From NCBI GenBank assembly GCA_043808305.1, contig JAZDFB010000003.1, forward strand, positions 1 to 64,000: DNA of 64,000 bases, written 5' to 3'. Within the stretch, counting starts at the first letter, position 1; each line of letters starts with the position of its first letter. A program made the position numbers and the translations under genes. Under the pieces are notes generated by a model. The model was not told the DNA's origin, ran no database searches, and worked only from the letters and a program-made list of their open reading frames with translations. This stretch comes from JBBAAP01 sp043808305. Lineage in GTDB: Bacteria; Planctomycetota; MHYJ01; JACQXL01. Positions 8,893 to 17,824 of this stretch are shown here, piece after piece.

Positions 8893-9240
8893 TAGTGGCA
8901 GTAGGAGTAAAGCGACTTATTAGAGCCAGTAGGAACAGAGTGACGTAGAGCTACTGCCTCCCTTTAGGGACTGGGTCTTATCCCGAGAGCTACCGCCTCC
9001 CTGTGGGACTATTCCGTCGGGGCTGCCACGTTATTAGGGACACTTCGAACGCAGAGAGTTATACTCTGGCAGTTTGAGTGTTAGTGAATTATACTCTGGC
9101 AGTTTGAGCGTTAGCGAATTACTGCCAGGTATCCTCAGCTGGTAACTCACTACGTTCGAACAGCTGATGGACTGCCAGGTATCCTCGGCTGGTAACTCAT
9201 TACATTCTAACAGCCGATGGAGTGTCCCTTATCCCGCATA
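8893..9240. repeat. Cluster of palindromic repeats (with intergenic summary)
   Basis: This gene-free stretch is almost entirely repeat. Seen: a GGCAGT...ACTGCC type unit at 8897-8957; a TATTCC-loop element near 9008; two copies of CTGGCAGT plus TTGAGYGTTAGYGAATT at 9066-9128, the second closed by ACTGCCAG; then TCAGCTG/CAGCTGA and TCGGCTG/CAGCCGA hairpins that enclose forms of GTAACTCACTACGTTCGAA; and CCCGC/GCGGG near 9233. No coding potential was recognised. Confidence 0.75.
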
Positions 9241-9282
9241 GCGGGGTCCCAAGCGCAGTCTCGGGGCATACTGGCTAATAAT

Positions 9283-9311
9283 TTGACACTTCCGGCTAAA
9301 ATGCTTATACT
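9283..9311 (+). promoter_or_regulatory. Sigma70 promoter of the sigma/anti-sigma operon
   Basis: TTGACA (9283-9288), exactly 17 bp, TATACT (9306-9311). The -10 box lies in a small palindrome TATACTAAAGTATA. The start of transcription would be about 125 bp before the sigma gene. Confidence 0.7.
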
Positions 9312-9443
9312 AAAGTATATGTATTCTGTTATACTTTCAGGCATTAATATAATTCAAAATAGCGGGGAAAATAATATTTATGACCGTTTTTACGGGTTAC
9401 GAAGAGAGAGTATAATAGAAACCCGCGAGTTTGGGGGTTGATA

Positions 9444-9962
9444 ATGGGGTTAACTAAAGAGCAGATTGATGCTGTGGTTAATGAGCATCAAGACGCGTTG
9501 TTCCATTTCGCTCTGTTTCTATCCAGGGATTACACCCTGGCCGAAGATATAGCTCAAGAAACGTTTTTAATCGCTTGCCGTAAACTTGTTCAGGAAAAAC
9601 CTGAAGGTGATGTCGGCAAGTGGCTCAGGGGGATTGCCAGGAATGTTCATTTAAGGCAAAAGGCAAGGAAAGCCGTTTTTGCCTTGGATGAAAATATCTT
9701 GGAAATGGCGGAAAACTTCTGGGTAGCCAAAACGGAATCTGGCCATGCCGAATCGCCTTATACGACCGCCCTGGTGGACTGCATAAAATTGCTTAGCGAT
9801 TCGGATAGGAAAATGATCGAGTTAAGATACAGCCAAAATCCCGGAAGAGAAGAGCTTTCAAAGGCTTTAGATATATCTGTTTCTGCGCTGGAAACAAGAT
9901 TGAAAAGGGCCAAGAAACAGTTGAAAGAATGTGTTGAAAGCAAAACAGGCAGGCCCATATGA
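9444..9962 (+). CDS. ECF RNA polymerase sigma factor
   Basis: 172 residues from ATG 9444, preceded by a GGGGG tract; an in-frame TTG at 9438 is less likely. Seen: a sigma region 2 with YTLAEDIAQETFLIACRK (about residues 29-46) and a region 4 helix-turn-helix near residues 120-165 (SDSDRKMIELRY...REELSKALDIS). These two domains without regions 1 and 3 define ECF sigma factors, which direct polymerase to stress or surface-signal promoters. The stop overlaps the ATG of the next gene, the usual arrangement for a cognate anti-sigma factor. Confidence 0.85.
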   Translation: MGLTKEQIDAVVNEHQDALFHFALFLSRDYTLAEDIAQETFLIACRKLVQEKPEGDVGKWLRGIARNVHLRQKARKAVFALDENILEMAENFWVAKTESGHAESPYTTALVDCIKLLSDSDRKMIELRYSQNPGREELSKALDISVSALETRLKRAKKQLKECVESKTGRPI

Positions 9963-10783
9963 ACGATGAAGATTTAATCCAACGAATGCCGGACGACCAG
10001 TTAAGCGAAGCAGAACATATCCGGCTGGACGGGCTGATAGAAAACGACCGGAAGGCCAGGGAAGATATATTTTCTTATATGCTTCTCGAAAGCGAGCTTA
10101 CGGCCAGATATAATCAACCGTTCAGATTTAATCCGTCCCGGCAGATACGCTCAGCTTTTTCAGTGATAAAAAACAGGTTCTTTTTGGCGGCTGCGTCATT
10201 GTTAATAGTTATTATTGGAGCGTTGCTAGTATTTTATTCCGCCAATAAGCCTTTACAGCCGCCGGGTCAATCGGAATGGCGCTTTGCAATGCTTGCCCAG
10301 GCACAGATTGCCTCATCCGTGCCGGTTCAATTAGAAGGTATGCCCTTGGCAGAAGGGCATACAATCAAAGGTTCAGCCATCGAACCGCCGGGCGGTTTAG
10401 GAAACAGCATCAAGCCCGGTTCAAACCGGTACGATGACGAAAGTCTTGCCAACGCGATTAGCACTTTTTCCGGGCAGTTTGAATTCGAGGTCATCCTGCC
10501 GAAAAATTTGCCGACCGATTTGTCTTTTATCAGAGCCAAAAGGATTAGCCCAGTCCCGGACACGAACAGGGTTGAAACAGCCATGCTTATTTATACTTCG
10601 GCTGTTAAAAAATTGGCGATATTCGAAGACTTGAACACGGGTAAACCCGATTCTATTCCGGGCAATATCCCGCCCGGCGCACGATGGCATCAAAGGATTT
10701 ATGGTAAATTGCGGATAACTATCATCGGTATTGGATTCTTGTCCGAAGACTGGCAATTACTTGCAGAAAAGATTGATTTTTAA
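9959..10783 (+). CDS. Membrane-bound anti-sigma-like regulator
   Basis: 274 residues; start codon overlaps the sigma stop by 4 bp. The N-terminal 70 residues are a short helical, acidic cytoplasmic domain (MNDEDLIQRMPDDQLSEAEH...), of the kind found in planctomycete anti-sigma factors. One transmembrane helix spans about 74-94, and about 180 residues lie outside. The outer part has no motif that I can name; it contains a Pro/Gly-rich linker and a mixed alpha/beta segment. Role by context: it probably holds the ECF sigma at the membrane until a signal arrives. Confidence 0.65.
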   Translation: MNDEDLIQRMPDDQLSEAEHIRLDGLIENDRKAREDIFSYMLLESELTARYNQPFRFNPSRQIRSAFSVIKNRFFLAAASLLIVIIGALLVFYSANKPLQPPGQSEWRFAMLAQAQIASSVPVQLEGMPLAEGHTIKGSAIEPPGGLGNSIKPGSNRYDDESLANAISTFSGQFEFEVILPKNLPTDLSFIRAKRISPVPDTNRVETAMLIYTSAVKKLAIFEDLNTGKPDSIPGNIPPGARWHQRIYGKLRITIIGIGFLSEDWQLLAEKIDF

Positions 10784-10821
10784 CAGAGTCTGATAACTTA
10801 TTCAAAGCAGGAGTTTAAATT

Positions 10822-12057
10822 ATGATTGCTACTCAAAAAATGGCTTTAGTTTTGATATTGGCATGCCTGATAATGTTTTTTTGTTCCGGTATTAACGCGC
10901 AATCCAAAACCAAGGTCGGAGAAAAGGTTTGGGAATTTAGCGCCGCTGAAAATATGGTCCCGCCCGTTTTCCTTGACGGTAAAATATATGCGGGGAATTC
11001 TAAGGTTATTTACCGCCTTGACGCCCAAACCGGCAAGAAACTTTCCGAGTTCAAGGTAGCGGTCAAACAACCGATTATTTCCCTACTGCCGGATAATAAC
11101 AGGTTATACAGCTGGGGCTGGGGGATGCGGGAAAACGCAAAAAACGTTACCATAGAAATCTGTTGTTTTGACATAAAGACCGGCAAACGAATCTGGGGAT
11201 ATGAAGGTCCGGCCGGAACGCGCGGCGCTCCCGCGCCCATTGGCCCCGCTCTGTATAAAGAAAAGTTATTTATACCCGGCGGTTGCTCGGCCGAACCCGG
11301 AGGATTTACTTGTTTGGACGCCAAAACCGGGAATGTACTCTGGCAGGATAAGGATCTCGGAGTAATTCAATCTGCGCCTGTGATATATAACGATTTTATT
11401 TATGTAACGACTGTTTGCCCCTTGAACACCATCCGCTGTTACAAGATAGCCAAAAAAGATACTTTTGATTTGGAAGTATTGTGGGATTTTCCCAAGGATC
11501 CCACGACCAGCCATTGTGAAAATTCCGTCTCTGCTTATAAAAATATAATTTATCGTTTTGGCACGCACCTCAGCCGGTTCGATTTAACTGCCCAAGAACG
11601 TGAACCCAAGGTCACCGAATTCGGCATGCTCTGGAGACTCATTTCTGTTCAGGCCGCGCTGGCGCAGGATGCCGAAAAATTATATGTTTCCAGCGCCAAA
11701 GAATTATACCTGCTTAATAAAACAGACGAGCAGAAAGACAGTTGTTGTTTCAGCCCCGGCGGAAAACTGTCATTCCCCGCAGTGGCCGGCGGCAAAATAT
11801 ATGCCGGATGCGAAAATAATAACCTATATTGCGTCGATGCCAAGACCGGCAACAAAATATGGGAATGCGCCTGCGAAGACCTCAACTCCGAAGGCAACAA
11901 AAAAGTCAGCGCGCCGATACTGGCCAAGGGCAAGGTCTATTTAACCGGCGGCAAAAAAATATATTGCATCGAAAGCGGCGACCCCAAGGCTGATGGTTGG
12001 CATATGGAAGGCGGCGGGCCTGAACGGGGCGGCTATAATCGGAATGAAGTCAAATGA
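10822..12057 (+). CDS. Secreted PQQ-like beta-propeller protein
   Basis: 411 residues with a signal peptide at 1-26 (LVLILACLIMFFCSGINA). The rest is built of repeats of the form GKIYAGxxxxLYCVDAKTGNKIWE, the blade pattern of PQQ-binding-like (BamB/quinoprotein-type) propellers. The C-terminus includes several Cys residues (CCFSPGG, CVDAKTG, CACED) that could form disulphides. No dehydrogenase catalytic set was recognised, so a scaffold or ligand-binding role outside the cytoplasm is more likely than an enzyme. It may belong to the same transcript as the sigma/anti-sigma pair (38-bp gap), so it could be a regulon target. Confidence 0.75.
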   Translation: MIATQKMALVLILACLIMFFCSGINAQSKTKVGEKVWEFSAAENMVPPVFLDGKIYAGNSKVIYRLDAQTGKKLSEFKVAVKQPIISLLPDNNRLYSWGWGMRENAKNVTIEICCFDIKTGKRIWGYEGPAGTRGAPAPIGPALYKEKLFIPGGCSAEPGGFTCLDAKTGNVLWQDKDLGVIQSAPVIYNDFIYVTTVCPLNTIRCYKIAKKDTFDLEVLWDFPKDPTTSHCENSVSAYKNIIYRFGTHLSRFDLTAQEREPKVTEFGMLWRLISVQAALAQDAEKLYVSSAKELYLLNKTDEQKDSCCFSPGGKLSFPAVAGGKIYAGCENNNLYCVDAKTGNKIWECACEDLNSEGNKKVSAPILAKGKVYLTGGKKIYCIESGDPKADGWHMEGGGPERGGYNRNEVK

Positions 12058-12221
12058 ATCCCTAAGATATCGCTCTTAATCAAAACTGATTCCTGAACCG
12101 CAATAAATAAAGTTTTCCGATAATTAATATTTATTTGACCGGTTTTAACCCCCATGCCAGAGAGTATAATAAAGCAACACCAACGGAATTTGAACAAAGT
12201 ATAAAAGAAGGAGGAGTGAAA

Positions 12222-13454
12222 ATGAGAAGGCAGAGAACAAAACGCCCGGCGTATTTGGCAACGGCAATAGTGATGTTGGTGGCAGCGGTTTCTTTCAGCC
12301 GCGCCGACATCGCGCCCGAGCCCTTGACCACTGGGGGCACCTCGCTGGCCGACAAGAATAAATCCCAATCGGTAAAAATGGCCTGGGAAGAAGTGGATAT
12401 TTACCCTTCGCCCGAAAAAAATAAAGTCGTGGCTCTTTTCGGCATGAAAAACGAGTCCGACAAAGACGCCGAACTGGAGGTTGGATTCCCCAGCTATTTT
12501 GAAGTGAAACTCAATGATTTTGAGCTGGAGATAGACGGGAACAAGCAGTCTGCTGATGTTAAAAAGGAAAGTTTGCCCGATAGCCAGCAGCACTACTTGG
12601 CCGAAAAAGACCCCAGCAAAAGAATTTTTACCTATTGGATGTGTTGGAACATGAAATTCTCGGCTGGCAAAGAACATCAGATAAAGGTATCTTACTGGGT
12701 CAAAACCGAACGGATTTCTGAAGGATTATGGATTAAAAATTTAACGCCCGAACTCAAAGCCAAGCTTTGGCCGTACCGAAGCGGATATGTTTTGCGGACA
12801 GGAGCGGACTGGGCCGGTAATATCGGAAAAGCCATAATCCGGCTTCATTACAATGACGCCGTCAAGAAACCGCTGGCCACGTTGTTGTCTCATAAGGACA
12901 AATGGCAATACGACGAAAAAACCGATATTGATACGCTGACGCTGATTGATTTCAAACCAAACAGATCCTCTGATATTGAATATTCGTACAAACTTTGCAC
13001 CGCTTCGGAAGAAGCCAAGATTCTGGCCGAAGCCATCAAGGATAAAAAACTCGACCCCTGGGCGCAGGAACACCTCTTGCAGCTGATTGAGGACAAGAAT
13101 AATTCGCTTAAACTGCCTGATGAAGAAAAAAACAATCTGGTGATTGAAACGCTGGAATGGATGGTGCCTCCGGTGGGGCCGGAAGTTGACCAGGCGAAAA
13201 TCACGCGTGGTGCAGAGGCGATTGTCCAAAAAGCCTACCAACGCCTGTTTAAAAACTATCTGGCAACCGCGCAGGATTTGCAGGCGGCCTCATTGGCGTC
13301 TTATTACCAGAGGTTTATAAAGTTCATGCTTGACCGTGATATTGCCAATAAGACCAGCAAGTGGGTGCGGGTTCAAAATGAATACTCACAACTTGAACAG
13401 GAATACCGCCAGGTCACGGATTATATTAATAACCCGCCTAAAAAGGATAAGTAA
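12222..13454 (+). CDS. Exported protein of unknown function (DUF4424-like)
   Basis: 410 residues from ATG 12222, which has a strong GAAGGAGGAG site 7-8 bp upstream; an in-frame ATG at 12135 lacks one. A signal peptide is followed by ADIAPEPLTTGGTSL. The central part is a beta-rich domain with SYWVKTE and ending near SSDIEYSYKLC. The C-terminal 130 residues are helical (EEAKILAEAIKDKKLDPWAQEHLLQL). A TATAAT at 12165-12170 could be its -10 box. I do not know the function. Confidence 0.6.
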   Translation: MRRQRTKRPAYLATAIVMLVAAVSFSRADIAPEPLTTGGTSLADKNKSQSVKMAWEEVDIYPSPEKNKVVALFGMKNESDKDAELEVGFPSYFEVKLNDFELEIDGNKQSADVKKESLPDSQQHYLAEKDPSKRIFTYWMCWNMKFSAGKEHQIKVSYWVKTERISEGLWIKNLTPELKAKLWPYRSGYVLRTGADWAGNIGKAIIRLHYNDAVKKPLATLLSHKDKWQYDEKTDIDTLTLIDFKPNRSSDIEYSYKLCTASEEAKILAEAIKDKKLDPWAQEHLLQLIEDKNNSLKLPDEEKNNLVIETLEWMVPPVGPEVDQAKITRGAEAIVQKAYQRLFKNYLATAQDLQAASLASYYQRFIKFMLDRDIANKTSKWVRVQNEYSQLEQEYRQVTDYINNPPKKDK

Positions 13455-13968
13455 TCCTGGTTTATTCGGGCTCACCGTTCAGCGGCCTTTGCCAGCGGGG
13501 TCACGCTTTAGCGGATACAGCGGATTTAATTTATCAGTTTAATCAGCTTAATTTGCTTATAGTTCGGCTGCCTGTGAAGTTGTACTTCGGCAGTTGGAGC
13601 AAAGCGACTTATGGTACACCCCGGTATACCACGGGGCTGCCGAGTATCCTCGGCTGATAACTCACTACGTTCGAACAGCCTATGGACTGCCAGGTATACT
13701 GGGCTAATAATACCTAAAAGGTATAACATAATAAATATACCTTAAGGTATAACGACTAAAGTCTAACAGCCCAAGTATAACTCATTACATTCTCCCTAGA
13801 CCCTGAGGGGTCTTGGGACAAGAACCCTCACGGGTAACAGCCGATGGAGTGTCCCTTATCCCGCATAGCGGGGTCCCGATGAGAGTAGCGACATCGGGGT
13901 TATATTTAGTCTTTAGTCATTCAGATATTCATAAGTCATTAGGATTTCGTCATTAGTCATTTACCCTG
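13455..13968. repeat. Intergenic repeat cluster
   Basis: No gene recognised. Seen: a CGGCAGT...GCTGCCG unit around TTGGAGCAAAGCGACTTA (13582-13640); a TCGGCTG-bounded hairpin with ATAACTCACTACGTTCGAA (13650-13680); TACCTAAAAGGTA (13711-13723) and the perfect palindrome TACCTTAAGGTA (13738-13749); then CCGATGGAGTGTCCCTTATC and CCCGC/GCGGG (about 13840-13875), also present near 9220. The last 50 bp are AT-rich TCATTAGTCATT-type repeats. Confidence 0.65.
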
Positions 13969-15588
13969 TCATTCCTGCATTGGCGCCGCTTCATGCCCCG
14001 GCTTGGGTTTGCCGACCCTGAGGAACAGGATGGGAATAATCCCGACGCTGATGATAATCGCCGCCACCAGGAACACATCGTCAATGGACTGGACAAAGAC
14101 CTGCTGATTGATATGCGCGCCGATTAATGCCTGGGCCCGGCCGGCCGCGTCGCTGGCCGTCCCGCTCAGGCTTTGCCGGGCGAAGTATTGCAGGTTATGC
14201 GATATATGCTGGAAAGACGGCCCGTACTGGTTCACCGACTGGCCATAGACAGCCGAATGGAATATCTCGCGCCTGACCAGCAATGTGCCCAGGATAGCCA
14301 CCCCGAAACTGCCGCCTATCTGGCGAATCATATTGAACAGCCCCGAGGCCTGGCCAATCTTATGCCGGGGTATGCCGGACAGCGCAATGGTGCTTAACGG
14401 CGTGAACATCATCCCCATTCCCAGCCCACGGATGTAGAGCGGCAGCATAATGTCAAAAGATTCGGAATAGAGCGACATCGAGCTGTTCAGGTAAAAACTC
14501 AATGCCAGCAGCACCAGCCCGGTTATCAGCGGTATCTTGGGATTGGCCCGGTCCGAGACAATACCGGATATCGGCGCTATTATCCCCTGCAGGATGCCCA
14601 CCGGCAGAAAGACCATCCCCGACTGAAACGCCGTATAGCCCAGCGCCGTCTGCAGGTATAACGGCATCAGGAAGGTGCTCCCGAACATGCCCATCCCGAA
14701 GATGAACAGGACCACGTTATTGATGGTGAAATTGAAATGGCCGAACAGCCTCAAATCAATGAGCGGGTGCTGTATGGTCAAATCGGTTATCAGGAAAACC
14801 GCCAGTCCGACCGCCGCCAAAGACAGGCAGGTCAATATAAAACCCGAGGTCCAGCCGCCGGTGTTCCACGAGGCATTGCCCTCGGACAGCGCCAGCAGCA
14901 GGAACACCAGGAATGTGCCCAGAGAGAGGAACCCGGCGATGTCGAAATACCGGGCCTGTTCGGTCTTGTACTCGCGCTGGATAATCCAGACGGCAACCAG
15001 CCCGAAGATGCCCACCGGTATATTGACGTTAAAGATGGCGTGCCAGCTGAAGTTATCAATCAGGTATCCGCCGATGAGCGGCCCGAACGACACCGAGGCC
15101 GCCGCCGAGATGCCCCAGAACCCCAGCGCCACGCCGCGCTTCTCCGGCGGGAACTCGCGGGTGACAATGACCATACCCACCGGCATCAGGAATCCGGCCC
15201 CGGCGCCCTGGATAATCCGGAACAGGATGAGTATATTGATATTCCAGGCCAGCCCGCACAGGAACGACCCCAGCGTGAACACAAGCAGGGCCGTGAAATA
15301 GGTCCGCTTATAACCGAAGTGGTCCGCCACCCAGCCCGAAGCCGACAGCATCACCGCGAAGACCAGCAGGTAACCGGTCAGCACCCACTCCACCTTGCTG
15401 ACATCGGTGCCGAAAGCCGCGATGATTTTGGCCAGCGACACGTTGACGATGGTCATATCCAGCACGGCCATAAAGGTGCCTATCATCACGCTTCCCAGCA
15501 CCCACCAGCGGTAATAGGGGTGTTCGCTGTCCAGGCCGGAAAACCGGTCCCGGACCCTGCCCCGGAGCGAATGGAACGGCGCCATCAT
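13969..15588 (-). CDS. DHA2-family drug efflux permease (EmrB/QacA type)
   Basis: 539 residues with about 14 hydrophobic segments, the DHA2 branch of the major facilitator superfamily. Seen: motif A GWVADHFGYKR after TM2, an Arg-Gly-Ala-Gly segment RIIQGAGAGFLMP in TM4-5, and motif C-like RGVALGFWG. These pumps use the proton gradient to expel hydrophobic compounds and work with a membrane-fusion protein in diderms. The ATG overlaps the stop of the upstream fusion-protein gene by 4 bp, so the two are translated together. No outer-membrane TolC-type gene is in the window. Confidence 0.9.
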   Translation of the reverse strand: MMAPFHSLRGRVRDRFSGLDSEHPYYRWWVLGSVMIGTFMAVLDMTIVNVSLAKIIAAFGTDVSKVEWVLTGYLLVFAVMLSASGWVADHFGYKRTYFTALLVFTLGSFLCGLAWNINILILFRIIQGAGAGFLMPVGMVIVTREFPPEKRGVALGFWGISAAASVSFGPLIGGYLIDNFSWHAIFNVNIPVGIFGLVAVWIIQREYKTEQARYFDIAGFLSLGTFLVFLLLALSEGNASWNTGGWTSGFILTCLSLAAVGLAVFLITDLTIQHPLIDLRLFGHFNFTINNVVLFIFGMGMFGSTFLMPLYLQTALGYTAFQSGMVFLPVGILQGIIAPISGIVSDRANPKIPLITGLVLLALSFYLNSSMSLYSESFDIMLPLYIRGLGMGMMFTPLSTIALSGIPRHKIGQASGLFNMIRQIGGSFGVAILGTLLVRREIFHSAVYGQSVNQYGPSFQHISHNLQYFARQSLSGTASDAAGRAQALIGAHINQQVFVQSIDDVFLVAAIIISVGIIPILFLRVGKPKPGHEAAPMQE

Positions 15589-16532
15589 CGGGTTTTTATC
15601 CTTATTTCAGCGGACATACCCGGCAGGAGCACGATGCCGTCCGGATTGCCGGCCGGCGGCAGGCCTTTGAACAGGATTTTTATCGGCACGCGCTGGGTCA
15701 CCTTGGTGAAATTGCCAGACGCGTTATTGGGCGGAATCAGCGAAAACTGCGACGCCGTATTGGAACCCAGCCGGCTGACCCGGCCCGTGAAATTATGGCG
15801 CGGATAGGCGTCGATAATGATTTCCACCGGGTTATCCAGCCTGATTTTGGACAGCTTGGTTTCTTCCAGGTTGGCCGTCACCCAGATATGCGCATCGTCG
15901 TAGATGGAGAAAATCGGCTGAGCCGGCTGGACCACATCGCCCGGCACGGCCCATTTCTTGGCGACCACGCCGTCGAACGGCGCAACAATAACCGTGTTCA
16001 GCAATTGCGTCCGGCCCACATTAAGCTGGGCCTTGGCAACCCCGACCTGCGCCAGGGCTATATCATACGACGCCTGGGTGGCCTCCATCGACTTGCGCGA
16101 ATGCTCAAACTGCTCCTGCGACATCGACCCGTTCTTGAAGACCGGCTCGGCCCGGTTGAAATCCGCCAGCGCCTTTTCCTTATTGACCCGTGCCAGCACC
16201 GCGTTGCTTTCCGACTGTTTTACGGCGGCTTCGTATTGGGCTTCCAGCGCCTTCAAATCGCTGTCATCAAGGTAGACCAGCGGCTGGTTGGCCCGGACCC
16301 GGTCGCCTTCATCAACCACCAGGCGCGTAATCCGTCCGGATATTTTGGAGCTCAACGCCACCCGGTTACTGTCAACATAGGCGTCATCGGTGGAGACAAA
16401 CCCGCGTATTTCGGAGTACCAGAACCAGAACCCGGCCAGCAAGAAGATGGCAATGACGGACAGCGGGATTAATATCCGCTTGCGCCGGTAAAACGGCGCG
16501 GAATTGTCTTTTGCAGGAGTAACATCGGCCAT
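15585..16532 (-). CDS. EmrA/HlyD-family membrane-fusion protein
   Basis: About 315 residues from ATG 16532, which has AAAGAGGTG 6 bp upstream; the in-frame GTG at 16541 is part of that site and is rejected. Seen: one N-terminal transmembrane helix (about 20-40), the half-lipoyl segment GRITRLVVDEGDRVRANQPL, a coiled-coil hairpin at about 75-150, the second lipoyl half VAPFDGVVAKKWAVPGDVV, and a beta-barrel end. It bridges the inner-membrane pump to an outer-membrane channel. First gene of a two-gene efflux operon with the EmrB-like permease. Confidence 0.9.
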   Translation of the reverse strand: MADVTPAKDNSAPFYRRKRILIPLSVIAIFLLAGFWFWYSEIRGFVSTDDAYVDSNRVALSSKISGRITRLVVDEGDRVRANQPLVYLDDSDLKALEAQYEAAVKQSESNAVLARVNKEKALADFNRAEPVFKNGSMSQEQFEHSRKSMEATQASYDIALAQVGVAKAQLNVGRTQLLNTVIVAPFDGVVAKKWAVPGDVVQPAQPIFSIYDDAHIWVTANLEETKLSKIRLDNPVEIIIDAYPRHNFTGRVSRLGSNTASQFSLIPPNNASGNFTKVTQRVPIKILFKGLPPAGNPDGIVLLPGMSAEIRIKTR

Positions 16533-17112
16533 AAAAAACACCTCTTTCTAAGCAAGACTGATTAATGATTGTTTAATCGGTTAAGCATACCTTATTTTCC
16601 CCAAACCTCAAGGAAAAATGAACTTGTTAGAGCCAGTTCAAATTTGCCGTTCACCGTAACGAGCGCAAAGAATGCAAAGATTCGAGTTAATTCGTGGTTT
16701 AACTCATAATTCATACTTATTCCGCGTATCTACTTGGTTAACGGTTATCCTTGCCCCATATTTTTTTAGGCAAAATTCCAAGGCCTCAATAAATTCGCTA
16801 CTTTCAGGGCATTTTCTAATTTGCCAAATTTCAGGAAATCAACGCCTTGGATAGCAGATAAAAACTGCTTTGCAGACCACACCAAAAACACCACATAGAT
16901 GCTATCTTTACAGCCGGGTAAAACCCCTGTTTGGCCGACTTTAGATATAGGTATAAATCACTCAAAATAGGCGTCTTATGCCCGGGAAGTAGCTTAAAAC
17001 CTCACTTTTTCGCCAAATGGCTCGACAAATTCAAGGGGAAGGGAGGCGTGGGGGTATAATACCCTATGCCCTTGAACCGTGTATGAGGTTGAGCCCGGAA
17101 TGGGGATGTTTA
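16533..17112. other. Intergenic region, no gene recognised
   Basis: 580 bp between divergent and convergent genes. Only fragments of the dispersed repeats are visible: TTAGAGCCAGTT near 16627, and GGGGGTATAATACCC at about 17050-17064, which is the same kind of palindrome as the tandem array at 31011-31400. Short open frames here show no start signals or motifs. Confidence 0.5.
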
Positions 17113-17817
17113 CTATTTGATTATTTTTGGTATTCCTCTTGACCCTTTTAATCTTTTTTGGACTGCCTTACCGGTTAATTCGCGCAGGGCGTCGGCGGCT
17201 ATCCACTTAGCGCTTCGGGAATCTTTTTTCTGTATCTCTTTTCCGGCTCTAATTGCGGCTTGATTCAATTTGAGATTGCGCTTGCCTATCTGCCTTAGCG
17301 CCCAGTTTACCGCCTTCCTGACAAAGTTACGCTCGTCTGTAGAGTGTTTTTTGATAAGCGGCAGGAATTTCAGGAATCGGCTGTCCGGCGCTTTTTTGTC
17401 GTGGACAGAAAGGGTTGCCATAAGCACAAACCCGGCCCGGCGCACGAATTCTTCTTTCCGCTTGGTCCATTGCACCGCCTTATGATAAGCGAATCCGGTT
17501 TTGTCAAACAGGTTGCTGCAGACCTGGTCACAGACATCCCAGGAATAAAAGTCCTTAACCCATTTATCCATTTGTTTTGAGGTTACCAACGCCGGGTCAT
17601 CAATCAGCCCCGCCAGTATCCTGGCGTCGTGTATTCCCGATAACCAAAGCCGACCAGCTAACGTATGGTCGCGCCCGATTTGCTTTGCCATACGCCTGAT
17701 GACAGGCATGGAAACCCCGTATATTTTTTTGGCTCTGATGCCATATCGCGCCATGCCGGCTACATTAGCCGGATTGGCCCGTGACTTGATTTGCCTGATG
17801 ACTTCTTTAAATTCCAT
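17113..17817 (-). CDS. AlkD-like DNA alkylation repair protein
   Basis: 234 residues, normal for the family. AlkD proteins are built only of HEAT-like helix pairs and remove alkylated bases (N3- or N7-alkylpurines) without flipping them out. Seen: YGVSMPVIRRMAKQI in the N-terminal repeats, the family block FYSWDVCDQVCSNLF near residues 90-104 with the Trp and Asp that contact the lesion, RRAGFVLMA, and NFVRKAVNWALRQIGKRN. The C-terminal Lys/Arg-rich tail could bind DNA. It lies 7 bp downstream of dapF, probably cotranscribed. Confidence 0.85.
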   Translation of the reverse strand: MEFKEVIRQIKSRANPANVAGMARYGIRAKKIYGVSMPVIRRMAKQIGRDHTLAGRLWLSGIHDARILAGLIDDPALVTSKQMDKWVKDFYSWDVCDQVCSNLFDKTGFAYHKAVQWTKRKEEFVRRAGFVLMATLSVHDKKAPDSRFLKFLPLIKKHSTDERNFVRKAVNWALRQIGKRNLKLNQAAIRAGKEIQKKDSRSAKWIAADALRELTGKAVQKRLKGSRGIPKIIK

Positions 17818-17824
17818 AACAATA

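Noticed and set aside
9217..9441. 74-codon frame upstream of the sigma factor
   Set aside because: It crosses the promoter and repeats, has no motifs and no ribosome site.
12135..12221. Upstream start of the exported protein at 12222
   Set aside because: No ribosome site, and it would bury the signal peptide; ATG 12222 follows GGAGG.
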